NCBI GenBank assembly: GCA_022749755.1
Contig: CM040453.1
Span: forward strand, 8,640,102-8,704,101
Direction: 5' to 3'
Source: Azadirachta indica
Lineage: Eukaryota; Streptophyta; Magnoliopsida; Sapindales; Meliaceae
Length of the DNA: 64,000 nucleotides
Shown: positions 11,565 through 23,364 of the stretch, piece by piece
Position numbering within the stretch: the first letter of the stretch is position 1
Layout: each line of letters begins with the position of its first letter
The notes under the pieces: model-generated
Told to the model about the DNA's origin: nothing
Databases searched by the model: none
The model's input: the letters and a program-made list of their open reading frames with translations, nothing else
Made by a program: the position numbers and the translations under genes

Positions 11565-12693
11565 TCCTCGTTTTGCAGTGACAGAAGAGCAGTTCAAACT
11601 GTTTCACAACATTGATCGCATTCTATTCACCCGGCTTGTTCACAACCTCCGCCACAACCCCGCCGAATCAATGCAGGTCATCGCCTTCTGGATTTGGCTT
11701 GAACGTTCCGGACAGTGTCGTCAATTGGTGAAGCACATGTTAACATGGCCGGATGCTTTAATATCAGCGCTAGCCGACGAGGCTGTTTTACTGTTAACTT
11801 GCATTGAGAATGAAGAGTTGCCTTTAGAAAATATCGACGTTCCTCTAACGCAAAGCATGACCCAAAATAAGGGTTCTCTGAAGTTTTTCCATGAAAATCG
11901 TCTGATTATTCTTCATGGCGTTACAAGAACTGTTAATGAAGTCTGCATCAGAGCTTTCGGAGATATTTTGCTGCAACATGCAATGGAACATAAGACGATT
12001 TCTGATGGAAATACTGAAAATTTATTAGGGGAGAATGAAATTATGAAGGAACTAGTTAGTCATTATGGTCGAGTTATTGCAAGTCCTGGTGCTATGTCCC
12101 AGAAACTTTCACAATATTGTCAGGCTTTTGATCCTTATGGTCATGTATTCCAGGGGAATCCTGATGTTTTGAGCAATGAAATTGGCGAGATTTTGAGCGA
12201 TTTACGAATAAGTAATAGTAGTAACTCTGAGCAGGAAATGGAATTTGTACCAGCAGATGAGAGGACAATTTTCTTGACATTTTCCAAAGGTTACCCCATT
12301 TCAGAAAATGAAATCAGAGATTTCTTCACCAGGTACAAATCAAATTTTCCAACTTTATTTTTATTCTTTCTGGGTCTGCCTGTGTTATTATTATTATTAT
12401 TATTATTATTTAATTAATGGGTTAATTCTATAAACAGAAAATTTGGAGATTGCATTGAATCAATTTACATGCAAGAAGTCTCGGCAATAGGGCAGCCATT
12501 ATATGCACGTCTCGTTGTATATCCTGCTTCTTCCATGGAAGTGGTGCTTGAAGGCAGAAGCAAAGCAAAATTCTCCATTAATGGAAAGCATGTATGGGCC
12601 CGAAAATATGTGCGTAAAGTTCAAAGAATATCGCCACCGCGGCCATCGTCGTCCTCGGTCTTCATCAAACCAACCACCGACGCCACAAACTAA
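11527..12693 (+). CDS. Plant RRM-like RNA-binding protein, two exons
   Basis: Exon 1 is 11527-12332 and exon 2 is 12438-12693. The splice (CACCAG|GTACAA ... AAACAG|AAAATT) restores the frame DFFTR-KFGDC and gives 353 residues. The first 230 residues are helical in character (FKLFHNIDRILFTRLV near 23-38, IAFWIWLERSG near 52-62) with no domain I can name. Residues of about 245-335 form an RRM-like fold: strand ERTIFLTFS, helix ENEIRDFF, strand LYARLVVY, then a basic end. The RNP1-like strand is degenerate, so RNA binding is inferred. The family occurs in plants as uncharacterised RRM-containing proteins; I cannot assign a process. The start chosen gives an Ala/Ser-rich N-terminus. The intron holds a (TTA)n microsatellite (see findings). 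Confidence 0.75.
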
Positions 12694-13378
12694 TTAATTA
12701 GAAATTATTATGAAGTTCTCAACTTTTGCCTTGGAGGTTGAATACATTGGGATAGATTCTATAATGAAATTTCATTATTGCAGTTGATAAAATTATACTG
12801 AAATGCTTATTGCGTTTATTACATTGTTCATTAAACAAGTGTTCCATCATATATATAGAGCTAACAGTGGTAATTACATGCTTCTCAACATTTTTGTGCG
12901 CAAACTATTTGGCACATATCAAATACATATAGTACCCAAAATTCATGATTCCTATCACTGACAGTAACCAGAACATTATCCAATCTCCCTTCCTTGATAT
13001 TATTTGGCAACCCGCTGGTGGATTTGTGAACCAAATCTGTAATAGCTATAATAGCCGTAATAGCCGTGGTGTCAGATATATAGAACCTAATTCCAACTAG
13101 TAATGATATCATAGCCGTTGGAGCATTCCTCTCTTGATAATACAATTCAACATTTTTCAACCTGTCCTGCAGGGAGGTGAAATGCTTCTCGAACCTTTAA
13201 ATTTGCTAGTGGCGACACAGCACAAGCCATAGTGCTGACATGGCAGCATGACCATTCCAGGTTGGTCAATGAGCTTATATATGCATGTGTCCGGACTCCG
13301 GACAACGTGTAATCGTCTCGCCTCAACAATAGAAGACCCCACCATGGTGATGGGTTATATATTTTGATGACATGTGAG
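12694..13378. other. 3' flank of the RRM-like gene, no gene seen
   Basis: Several short minus-strand frames occur (12885-13401), but none matches a family I recognise and they overlap one another in different frames. The segment is less AT-rich than its surroundings and might be old gene-derived sequence. Confidence 0.4.
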
Positions 13379-13745
13379 TAGGGATGGCAAAAATCTCCCA
13401 ACTGGTCCTTACCTCGTCCTGTTTGGGGTGGGCGGATTAGGGCTCGAAAATTTAATCAGTTCAAAAATTTGGACAAATTTGAGATTATATTTTTTTACCT
13501 CATTTAACCCAAAAATTTCTGTAATAAGGATACTATAACTACCCAGAAAACTTAACGAGAACCGGTAATTCGAGTTGGATATTATAACTTATTTGAGTTG
13601 AGCGAGTTAGAAACAAAGATGGATTGGCCTCGACCTTTTTTTATTTAAAATAGGGGAGGGGTGGGGTTCGGGGCCAAACGCATCCCATACGGGACTGTTT
13701 GAGAATGGCAGCCACCGTTGGAAACCCGGCCAAGTGCCATCCCTA
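13379..13745. mobile_element. MITE with TAGGGATGGCA ends, 367 bp
   Basis: The left end is TAGGGATGGCAA and the right end TGCCATCCCTA, a perfect inverted pair of 11 bp; the adjoining bases diverge. Eudicot hAT-type MITEs with TAGGGGTGGCAA-like ends are common, which suggests the superfamily. The 8-bp flanks, CATGTGAG and CATGGAGA, share only their first four bases, so the target duplication is weak or decayed. No coding capacity. Confidence 0.6.
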
Positions 13746-14072
13746 CATGGAGAGGCGTCAAAGTTCAACGTGTGAGATTTTTCCACGTGGGAAACAGTAA
13801 GCGGTGGAGGCAGCAGTGGCTAATAGGTTGAAGACTAGAAATGAAATGGTCCAGCTGCTATTTTGAAATGTTGGCCTAAATGTACGTCGTCTGTCCATTG
13901 TTAGTTAAGGCTTGGAGAATTGTTAAGCTGCTAACTATATAGTGGTGCTCAAGAAAATGCCAGTAGATCATAAAGGGAGGATTCTGATTAGGGTTTTGAG
14001 GTCTGTTATCACACTCCAATGAAGAATATGCGAATAAATGATAACCAAGAAGAGCATTCCTAAATAAACAGA

Positions 14073-14144
14073 GGGCATTTGGTCTAGTGGTATGATTCTC
14101 GCTTAGGGTGCGAGAGGTCCCGAGTTCAATTCTCGGAATGCCCC
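14073..14144 (+). tRNA. tRNA-Pro (anticodon AGG), copy 1
   Basis: The 72-base gene folds as a cloverleaf: acceptor stem GGGCATT with AATGCCC, anticodon stem CTCGC/GCGAG around loop TTAGGGT with anticodon AGG at 14105-14107, and T arm CCGAG-TTCAATT-CTCGG. The discriminator base is C. There is no intron. Box A-like (GGTCTAGTGGTATG) and box B (GGTCCCGAGTTCAATTC) promoter blocks are intact. It decodes CCU (and CCC after wobble modification). No strong T-run follows directly; the first TTTT lies about 30 bases downstream. Confidence 0.97.
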
Positions 14145-15097
14145 CTCAATTATCTTATATCTATGAGTATTAATGTATTAATGTTTTATCTAATACCTGA
14201 ATCTTTCAGTTATGGCAGCCTGGGTATTTGTCAACCCAGACCTTACTTTCATGGTAATAATCCTGGTCTTGAACTGTTTCCTTAATCTTTCTTTTGCGGA
14301 TTGCTGCAGCCAGCACTCTGTGCAAAAATGCTGTTGAGTTGAAGTATATCCCTTGACCACCAGCCTTGTCGAATTGATCGGCGCCCATTCTTGGAGCTAT
14401 AAGTCTAGGTGAAGCTTAGCTAGTCTTATACATGGCCGTGTAAAGAACAGGAAACTGAAGCTTTATGGGGTTTCACGTGTATTATTTAGGCCAACTGCAC
14501 ATGGCGTAGGCCTCAAGGAATTAGGAATAGTAGCTATTAGGGTTAACATTGTGCTACCCTAAAAATTAATTTAATACGCAATTCACGTTAAGTCCTTGTA
14601 AATTCATTGACATAAAATCTCTTTAAATGATATAAAAAATTGTGAAACGAAAATGTACTCTTGAAGTCAAAAATAATATTATTGGTTAATGATGCTCTTA
14701 ACAATAAATTTAGTAATGTAAAAAATTGTCAAATTTGACATCCAAGCACTAGCGTTGATAGCGAAAAACCCATCATATATAGCTCATATATATATATATA
14801 TATATATATATAAATCATCATATATAACTCCTATATACATATACATATTCTTAACCTATAATGAAGGGGAAAATAATCCATCCATCCTTAGAGAGTACTA
14901 CTTCTGACGTAATGCAGAGCAAAAAGGTTTGGTGTATGAGAAATAATTATCCTACGTACATATATTTACATAAACATACGCAAAATAAAAATTTAATATA
15001 CCGACTAATTTTGTAAATCAAAATAAAAGCAGGAGCCGTGCTGGTGAAATGCTGCTTTTAATTGTTTAATATATCAAATTGTAATCATAGGCAAACA
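14145..15097. other. Spacer between the two tRNA-Pro genes
   Basis: Apart from the possible transporter fragment at 14206-14388, the spacer contains only AT-rich DNA and a (TA)n microsatellite at about 14786-14813. Confidence 0.6.
14206..14388 (-). pseudogene. Possible NPF (nitrate/peptide transporter) gene fragment
   Basis: A 60-residue frame begins MGADQFDKAGG and contains FLHRVLAAAIRKRKIK. GADQFD is a hallmark of NPF/PTR transporters, and a segment like TR-hydrophobic-VAAxRKRK follows it by about 60-80 residues in intact members. Here the two lie about 22 residues apart, as if an internal deletion joined them. No transmembrane segments are left. Flanking sequence does not extend the match. 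The assignment is tentative: it could be a chance resemblance or a small unrelated gene. Confidence 0.3.
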
Positions 15098-15169
15098 GGG
15101 CATTTGGTCTAGTGGTATGATTCTCGCTTAGGGTGCGAGAGGTCCCGAGTTCAATTCTCGGAATGCCCC
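15098..15169 (+). tRNA. tRNA-Pro (anticodon AGG), copy 2
   Basis: This copy is identical base for base to the gene at 14073-14144 over all 72 positions, including anticodon and discriminator C. The flanks differ: it is preceded by ATAGGCAAACA, with CAA motifs of the kind found upstream of plant tRNA genes, and followed about 25 bases downstream by a TTTTT run that can act as a polymerase III terminator. It lies 1,025 bp from copy 1 in the same orientation. Confidence 0.97.
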
Positions 15170-15593
15170 ATAATCTGTGCTGTGAATCTCCTTTTTAATT
15201 TAGCCCACGGTAACTAATATTAATACCATTTCATTCATCAATAATTTGATACTCAATACTCATATTCACATACAAGCGATAATGGTTTTATTATCAATAA
15301 TACACGGTGCTCCGTAAATATTTCCTGGGAGGTGTGTCACATAACGATCTTGATCATCATACAGGTATATGCAATGTTGAAAGAATATAACCTTTTAATA
15401 AATTCAAGTATATTCAAATATTATTACTATATGATAAATTATCAAAAATAATTTCCATATTAACTATCCAGATCACTATTCACATGAACCTGTTTGATGA
15501 TTTGTGAATTAGCAGCAATACTAATATACAATAATTTATGACCTTTGATTCTTTCTGGAGTTTGCCATTCATTCAACATCTAGGAAGTTAGTG

Positions 15594-18500
15594 CTAATGC
15601 AAGGAACCAGCTGTCTTCTGGAGAAGATCATAAAGAGAGATAAGAATTTCAGCACTTATCAGTATGATAATGAGCCACTCCAAGAAATCTGATTTCCGAT
15701 TTTGAAGAATTTCCTGAAGAAAGCGAATATTGTGCTGCAAACACAAAACAAAATTTCACAACCACCAAACTTTAGTTGGAAGGCAACACAAGTATTCATA
15801 GAATGGAGTTGATGAAGTTTGGGAGAAAGGAAAAAACAATACCTCTACAAACTTCAACTTGAAATCAAGACTTGCAAATCTCTGTGTCAATTCAAATTCA
15901 TCTCTCAGGTATTCCCATATTTGTGCATATTTAGCATCCTTCCAGGCAATGTCTGATCTGTATAAACCAACAAAATTTCCTTTACTTGAATTATGCAAAT
16001 AGCAAAGCAGCAATAAACCCTTTCTTCTGAAGTATTGTTACTTCTACAGTAGTTAAGTGATTGAAATCGCGTTCTCATTTTGGGCCTTACAAAGTTTAAG
16101 ATGTTGTAACTTTGAAGCTATAATTGTTGTGAGATGAAATCATTAAATGTCAGTTATATAAAAATCAGTGATCTCCACTAAAAGTTAAATGTTTGCCAAA
16201 AACTTTACCTGTGTGCTTTCAAAGTTAAGTGAAAGCACAAGAATACCAAACGTAGCCTTGGGCCCAACTTATTGTTTGTATAAAGTTGTGCAGTGTGAAC
16301 CACTGCTTTATGAAGCTCTTGAAGAAATATAGAAACTCCAGCTAATCTGTTTGACGCGTGATGTATCTTCTACTTGTTGTGTTCTTTGTTTCTTCCAACA
16401 AATAAAACAGAGAGAAACCTAGGTGTGATATCCAGACTTTCCGGTACCCTACTTAAAATTTCTGTTCATGTATTTCAAAATGTTGCAACTTGTAATCAGT
16501 TTTGCACTCACATCTATTTTCTTTTATCAGATATAGCTCCGGCACATTCAAGCAACAAAGTGTAAGTTCAGAAAACCATCCTTGGAAAAACAATATATTT
16601 ATCGCATGATTTCCCACTCTTCAAGTGCTACATGCTCTAAAGATCATGCATTACATATGCTGACAAATATTTTTGTCCTATTATTGCTGCAAAAAGCATA
16701 GAAACTACAAATACTGGTTAATCACATGAATAATCTGTCACAAACCATATATTTATCTCCTCAAATTAAAAGTCACATAAACAACTGATATAGTTATAAT
16801 ATAACTAAATATTCCTTCAACATGGGTTATAAAGTCGTTACCTCTCAAAAAGACCAAGCTTAAGAATGACATCAGCGAGATTAGAATTAGCCTTTCCCAC
16901 AAGTTGAAAAAGCTTTTTGCTTTCCATGGTGAATGTTCCAGTTTTCTCCATCCCACGGTTTATGTCAGTAAATTCTGCAACCATTCCATCAACCTAAGAG
17001 AAGAATAAATTTCTCAGCAGTATTATCAAATAAATTCTACCATTTAAACACTTCTAAGATAATACGGCACATACCTGCCGTACATAGTAGTCAAGAGCAA
17101 TACTTTGACCTAGAACACTACCAATTATACGGATTCCATCAATGTTCAAGAACTGTAACACGATGTGATCTAATCCCCCTTGCATCCATGTATCGAGAGT
17201 TGGCTTTTCTATCACTTCATACTCTGTAGTTCATAAAGCATCATCAAGTGCGTTTTAACTATTTTTGTTTCATATTTAAGTTCAAATAATTCATAACATG
17301 TACCATCTCATGTAACTTCCATAATTTGAGGAAGCAACAAGTCTAACTATCATCAACTGCAGATGATAACAACCAAAATGTAAAGACCAACTGAGCCCTC
17401 TATGGTAAATAAACTCAATGAGGTTATATAACCCTATCATATTTTTGTTTCATCAAGAAGTGAAGCACTAGCATCCTAACTTGGTTCATTGACATCACAT
17501 GATTCTTCGGGTTTCAGATAAGTATTTTAGTTTGATGGATGCTGTAAATGTTTGACCTTTATCAAAATCATCCGGCTAAAGTGCAATATATGGAATAGGT
17601 ACCCAAAACAATGGTTCAGGAAGCAGACATCTCAAGTCCACTGCTCCATAAAATTACATTTCCCCTGGCAAATCCAATGCAAATAGTTTGCCAGAGATTG
17701 TATGGATCAGTCTCAAATCAAATAAGTTGGGATAACCTTGGTGCAAAGTAAAAATAACATAAAAACACCAGCTGAAAATGAATGGTGAAGAGGAATCATT
17801 TTTATTGATTTATCTACTTTTAACAACCAACACATTTTTGCTATAGCAAGAAGCAAAAACAACTTTCTTCAGCTCAGATTTGCTATAATATATGCATGAT
17901 ATGTCAAATTTTAATGCTACCAAATTATCATGTGCGAGCAAATCCATGTCTATAATAGAGGAAGATAAAACTTACCGTCCTTTCTCATTTCTGGAAGTAG
18001 ACCTGACGCATGCCTTTCCACAATTTTTAGATACCCATCAACCTCATGTTCAGAAACATTAAACAACACAATGGAGCCATACTGGAAAACTACCATGAAA
18101 CCACAATCACTTCCACTAATGGAAGCACCAGCACCCTGAGACAAGCAACTAAAGACTTTTCTTTAGTAATAAATACAACTAGATCTCCACATTTTTTGGC
18201 AAAACATAAAATATCTTCATAAAGTTTCAGAAGCAGAATATTGAAAAGGAATGCACATTTAACAGCTTCTACATTAAGGAAAAAGCACATTACACATATT
18301 AGTTGACATCAAAGAAAATCCCAGTCTACCAAAATCCACATATTATCAGCTCTAGTAAGAACAGAGAAAAATAAATTTTCAAATTGGATGCATATGCATA
18401 ATAAATACTTGCAATTCTCCCATGCAATCAAATTCATAAAGCCATACTCCTTTTATACAATGTCAACTAAGCGAGGTGGGCAATGCATTTATGCAAATAA

Positions 18501-19325
18501 GCTCCAACGAGTTCACAACAATTGCTATGAATCAATTAACAGAGCCTAATTCAAACAGAAGCAATGCATGAACTTACACTGGAATTGATAATATTGCCGA
18601 ATTTTAAAACAACATAATTAGTCATACGCGATGTTGGTGGGATAAAATTCTGCTTGTTCTGTTCCACCAAGGTCCTCAAATCCACACTACACCGAATATA
18701 TACCCACAGAAAATTAGATACAGAATTTACCAGATGATAGCAGTACAGTGTATTAAGGGATTAAGGATTTAGTTCAGGGTTTAGGGTTTTAGGTTAACTT
18801 AATTTACAAAAAATCTACACTATTTCCGCCCAATTTCCATATCACTTGATTCAAACTTAAAAAACCATCTTCATAATTTGTTAATAGAAAAACGAATTAA
18901 GTAGACGCAACAAAATCAAACCTTGTGGAGAAAAAATAGGCTCTAACAGGAATCGACTTCCTAGGGGCGTCCTCCAAACTGCCGTTAGCGCCGTCTCCAA
19001 CTTCAGAACACGAAACGGCTTCGTTCCAGTCAACTACAGCATGGGGCTCGGCAGAGGAAGCAGAAGTAATGCACCTAGCAACAAACGAACCACTAAAATC
19101 CAACTTGAAAGTTCGTTCATTGAGAATGGAAGAAGAATAAGAATGTGCGTCTCGCGTTCGGACAGTCACAGTCTTGGCAAGAGACAGAGTCAACGGCGGC
19201 CGGACATGGACGTCGCGGTGGTGCCGCGGCTGCCGCGTCGGCCGTGATTTTGGAAAATTGGTGAAGATTGTTCGGACGGGTTTCGCGCGTATGGTCCGCA
19301 AGTAGGCGTCCATGCTACGCCACAT
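15594..19325 (-). CDS. RRG: RETARDED ROOT GROWTH-family mitochondrial protein (DUF155/RMD1)
   Basis: Seven exons on the minus strand: 19325-18922, 18686-18578, 18135-17976, 17223-17075, 16993-16842, 15957-15843 and 15734-15594. All borders are GT-AG and the sum is 1,230 bases (409 residues). The first 60 residues are rich in Arg and poor in acidic residues, as in a mitochondrial presequence. IPVRAYFFSTS then opens the DUF155 domain, followed by NYVVLKFGN, SGSDCGFMVVFQYGSIVLFN, LDYYVRQVDGMVAEF and LLFERSDIAWKD-type conserved blocks. Near the C-terminus a hydrophobic segment (residues 384-402, LIIILISAEI) follows FLEW, as in yeast Rmd1 relatives. In Arabidopsis, RRG and its paralog RRL are mitochondrial proteins needed for normal root growth; which paralog this is I cannot say. 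A telo-box-like run (GGGTTTAGGGTTTTAGG complement, 18777-18797) lies in intron 1. Confidence 0.92.
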
Positions 19326-21366
19326 CTTCTTTTCCCGTTCTCTTGTCTGAGTCTCTATTTCTTTTTTGGGGTTTAGCGAGCAAGGGTTTTCATTTCATTT
19401 CCTGCAACAGCTTTTGATAATTTACTTGCATATTTAATTTAAAAATTATATGTATTTTTAACAAGAAAAAATAATTAAGATAAATTTAAATACCCAATAT
19501 ATAATTTTTTTCGAATGTTTAAAATAATTTTCTTGAATAAACAAAAGTTATAGTCAGACCTAAAATTTTTTAAATTTTGTAACGTTGATAATTGTTTTTT
19601 TTGGGGTGTCAATTCGCAATTCGAATTCGTTGACGGGTTCATCACATTTCATCAGTAATGCCAAGCAGCAAATCATGATAGAGTTAGGGCTAGTTTGATG
19701 TTGTTGTGAATTTTAAAATAATTTATTTTTATTAAAAAATAATTAATTTAAAAAAAATTAATTTAAATTTGATAAATTTTATTAAACAGTTTTATATATT
19801 TGATAAATTTTATTGTTAAAATAGTGTAATAACCTTAATTATCAAAATATACATAATAAATAATAATGAATGAAATAAAATTTTAGACAAATGTTTTTTT
19901 ATATAGATTCATATGTTTGTTTTTTTGTCTAAACTGTAAACATAAATAAAATTTAAATTTAATTAAAATTTGAATCTGAATAATATATTTATTTTTTATT
20001 TTAAAATATTAAAAAATAAATATTCAGTTATTTTTTTTAATAAAATAAAAAAAATTAAAAATTAATATTTTAACATTTATACTTTTTAAAATAATATATT
20101 TATATTTATGATAATTTTAATTATATTAAAACAATAATAAATAAAAAAATTAATAAATTATATTAGTATGTACATTATTTATTTGCTTGATATATATATA
20201 TTTTTAAAAAAAATAATTTGCAATCGATGATTATCAATACAAATTAAATAAAAATAATAAATTACATTGTAATATAATTATAATTATATAAATTAATTAC
20301 AATAATTAAAATATAAAATAAATTCAATTGAGAGAACAAATAGAGTGAATTCATAAAAAGAGATACGTAAAAAATAATTAATTAGAGTTTTAATTTTGTT
20401 AATAAATAAATTAATAAAATAGAGATATTTTTAAAAAATAAAAATATTAAATTATTTATGTATTTGTTTATTTAGATTTAAGTCACAATTTTTAATTTAA
20501 TTATATTCAATTTTTTTAACAAATATTCATGTATAAATTAAAAAATAAATAACTCTTACATGTCTAAATAATTATATTCAAATTTCAATCAAAAAAATTA
20601 ATAAGTCCTAACTTAAAAATAATCTATAGCAAAAAATATAAAAATTTTAATTATATTTTTATAACATAAAAAAATAAGTAATAAAAAAATATTTTGATTT
20701 TAACAAATTCATTTTTTAATTAAAGTTGAAATTTAATAATTATTTTAAAATTAATTTTATGTTTTTGTAATTTTAAATAAGTATATTTAATATTATATTT
20801 ACAAAAGAAATTACTTTTTAAAATCATATTTTAAAAAATAATTCTTTTTTAACTTTTTAAAATCTTCTGTAAATTAAAGTAAATTTTTTCAAAAGTAATT
20901 ATAGAAAAATTTTACCAAAAATTTAAAATAACTTTTAATTATTTAAAATTACTTTGATATCCTTCAACAGCAACCCTAATCAGCTCTAAAAATAGTTGAA
21001 ACACATCACTGATAGTCATTTAAACCCTGTTTTGACATCACTAAGAACGAAGTGGGGATTAGATAGCAAAACCTTACAAGGATTTGTAGGGTGTTGATAG
21101 CACTATTGTCTTCCAATTCAAGCCTATAAAACGTTATGTCATTTGTCTGTCCGGCTTGGTGTGGACTATGGGCCGTCGAGAGCTTTTCATGAATTGATTA
21201 AATTTGGGCCTCATTCCAACTCCAGGGCCCCAACAACTGTGGGGTTTCTCACTGAAAAAATACAAGCAGCCATCTCTTCTTTTAAAGCCAACTACTGTAT
21301 ATTACGCGTAGATATTAGGATTATATTACTGTTATCAGTCTTTAGTTCCAGTAAATATCCAATGTA
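19326..21366. other. Very AT-rich intergenic DNA
   Basis: From 19326 to about 19420 lies the likely leader and promoter of the RRG-family gene. From about 19660 to 20960 the sequence is almost pure A/T with no gene. An open frame at 21143-21367 (74 codons) has no family I recognise. Confidence 0.6.
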
Positions 21367-21590
21367 GATATTAGTAGATATAATGTTGTAATATTAAAAA
21401 AAAATAATTTTCTTTTTTCTTGAAAGTACAAACTTAAAATAACTATTCCTTTTCGAATTTGACAAAAGTAAATATCAGTAGATGTAATATCGTAATAATT
21501 TAAAAAAGGAAGTAGTTTTCCTTTTTCTTGAAAGTACAAACTTAAAATAGAGACTATTTCTTTCCAATTTTGACAAAATATTATTGTATT
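21367..21590. repeat. Tandem duplication of about 107 bp, two copies
   Basis: The blocks TAGATATTAGTAGATATAATGTTGTAATA (21366 on) and AAATATCAGTAGATGTAATATCGTAATA (21470 on) begin two copies that both end in TTCTTGAAAGTACAAACTTAAAATA and a TTTGACAAAA block. The second copy is diverged by point changes. Confidence 0.7.
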
Positions 21591-23131
21591 ATTAGGTTTT
21601 AAATTATTTAAAACCCAAATCAAATGTTAGAAAATATTTTTAATATAGCACATTTTTAATAATTATCAATAAATTATACATCAAATATTACATCAATTGA
21701 AATATAAATTTTTATATCTAAATTTTAAATTATATGAGAGAAAGTTAAAAAATGTAAAAATTGAGAAAAATAAAAATTTTGAATAGCAACAACTAAAAAT
21801 TTTCTAGTCATAATAGGTATGAAAATTTTATTTCATATTTCTTTTGTCTAAAAAAAAATAATGACAACTTTATATGAAATTTTTATGACAAGATAATTTT
21901 TTTTAATTTTTTTTATTAAAATAAGAAAAAGATAAGAAAATTTAGTTGCAAAGTGATAAATTATATAAAACACCTTTTTATACAAAATTCTAAAACAAAT
22001 TGATTGATCTCGTCTTATTTACCTAATTTTAATAATGTTGATTTTGACAAAATAGATCTGTCAATAAAATAAAATTGATCTGTTTAAGATTCTTGATAAA
22101 TTTTTAATATTATATATAATTTATTACATTAAAAAAAAATTGTACTTCAATTTTTTTTTTCCTTTTTGGTTCAATTTTATGTGTCCTACGTCAATATTGT
22201 ACTTACATCCGAGTGTAGTCAATTTTTAATTCTTATAACAATTTATTACCATATACTACCACTTTTTCAATTGCATAGTCTAGAAAATGTGCTTTGGATT
22301 TTGCTTTAAATTCTATTAAATTGACTACACAGTAGACTAGGGTTTGTTTTTGGTTGGATTGATTCCCAACTTGAACCACACCCCTTTTGGCTCGTGGCAT
22401 CATCTATAATGATTTTTTTAAAACAAAAATTGATACAATAATTAGTATATATATTTTCATTCTCTTTAATTTTAAATTAAAATGCATACATTGCATGACA
22501 CATTTCACAATAATTATGAATCAAAAGACACCATATGATCTTAAATTATTTTATGCAATAATGGTGAAAATGAGACTCAAAGAAAAAAGTGTCTTGGAGA
22601 GATCACCGGTATTTTGTCTCTTATTGTACATCTCAGAACTGCTAGTTGCAGCTCCTGTGGTTACAGAATATTACGACTTATAGACAAAATATGCGTCACA
22701 TCAATTCAATATGACATTAAAAATAATACAAATCTAGCAGGTTCTTTCCATTTTAGGAAAATGAAAGTTCATATGTTTTTATTGTATAATTCATGTTGCC
22801 CATAAAATTTCATAGGTCCATTTGCAATAAAACAACTTATATTCTTTTATTTATATATATACATATATATATATATACACTTTTTTATTAAATAATTTAT
22901 AATTTTTAAATAAAATAATTTTGATAATATATTAAAGATGGGTTTCCGAATATTTTTTATTATTTATTTAAAATAGTACTTATATTCCTTTTGAACCTTG
23001 CTAGTTTGAGCTTAAAATTTTTATGTAATTAATCGATTTTTGAGTCTTCATAGGTTTTGCTTACAAGGATAATTACTTGCCTTCGTAATAAATTAAGCTT
23101 CATATGCTAAACAAGATATACAACAGTTATG

Positions 23132-23167
<36 letters not shown>

Positions 23168-23364
23168 ATATATACACGTATGTTCTGAAGCATTATAAGT
23201 TACCATAATTTGTGCTTACACTTGAAATCATAGATGCAAACTATATAAACTAAATGGTAATTAATTGCTACATTTTCAAATCTTCTTCTCAACTAACTGT
23301 AGAGAGAGAGAGCAAAACAATGGTGAAAACAAGCTGTTGCACTGAACATTACAATGTTAAAATT
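21591..23364. other. Intergenic DNA downstream of the TOE1-like gene
   Basis: No gene is supported; the frames at 22387-22805 are low in complexity. (TA)n microsatellites occur near 22852-22880 and 23132-23160. Sequence next to 23364 should include the 3' UTR of the AP2 gene. Confidence 0.5.

Noticed and set aside
18897..18921. Reading RRG exon 1 through to the stop at 18897
   Set aside because: A GT donor after TTCTCCACAAG joins exon 2 and restores the DUF155 sequence; the read-through tail is intron.
22387..22805. Two overlapping plus-strand frames
   Set aside because: AT-driven composition, no motifs and no splice context joining them to a neighbour.
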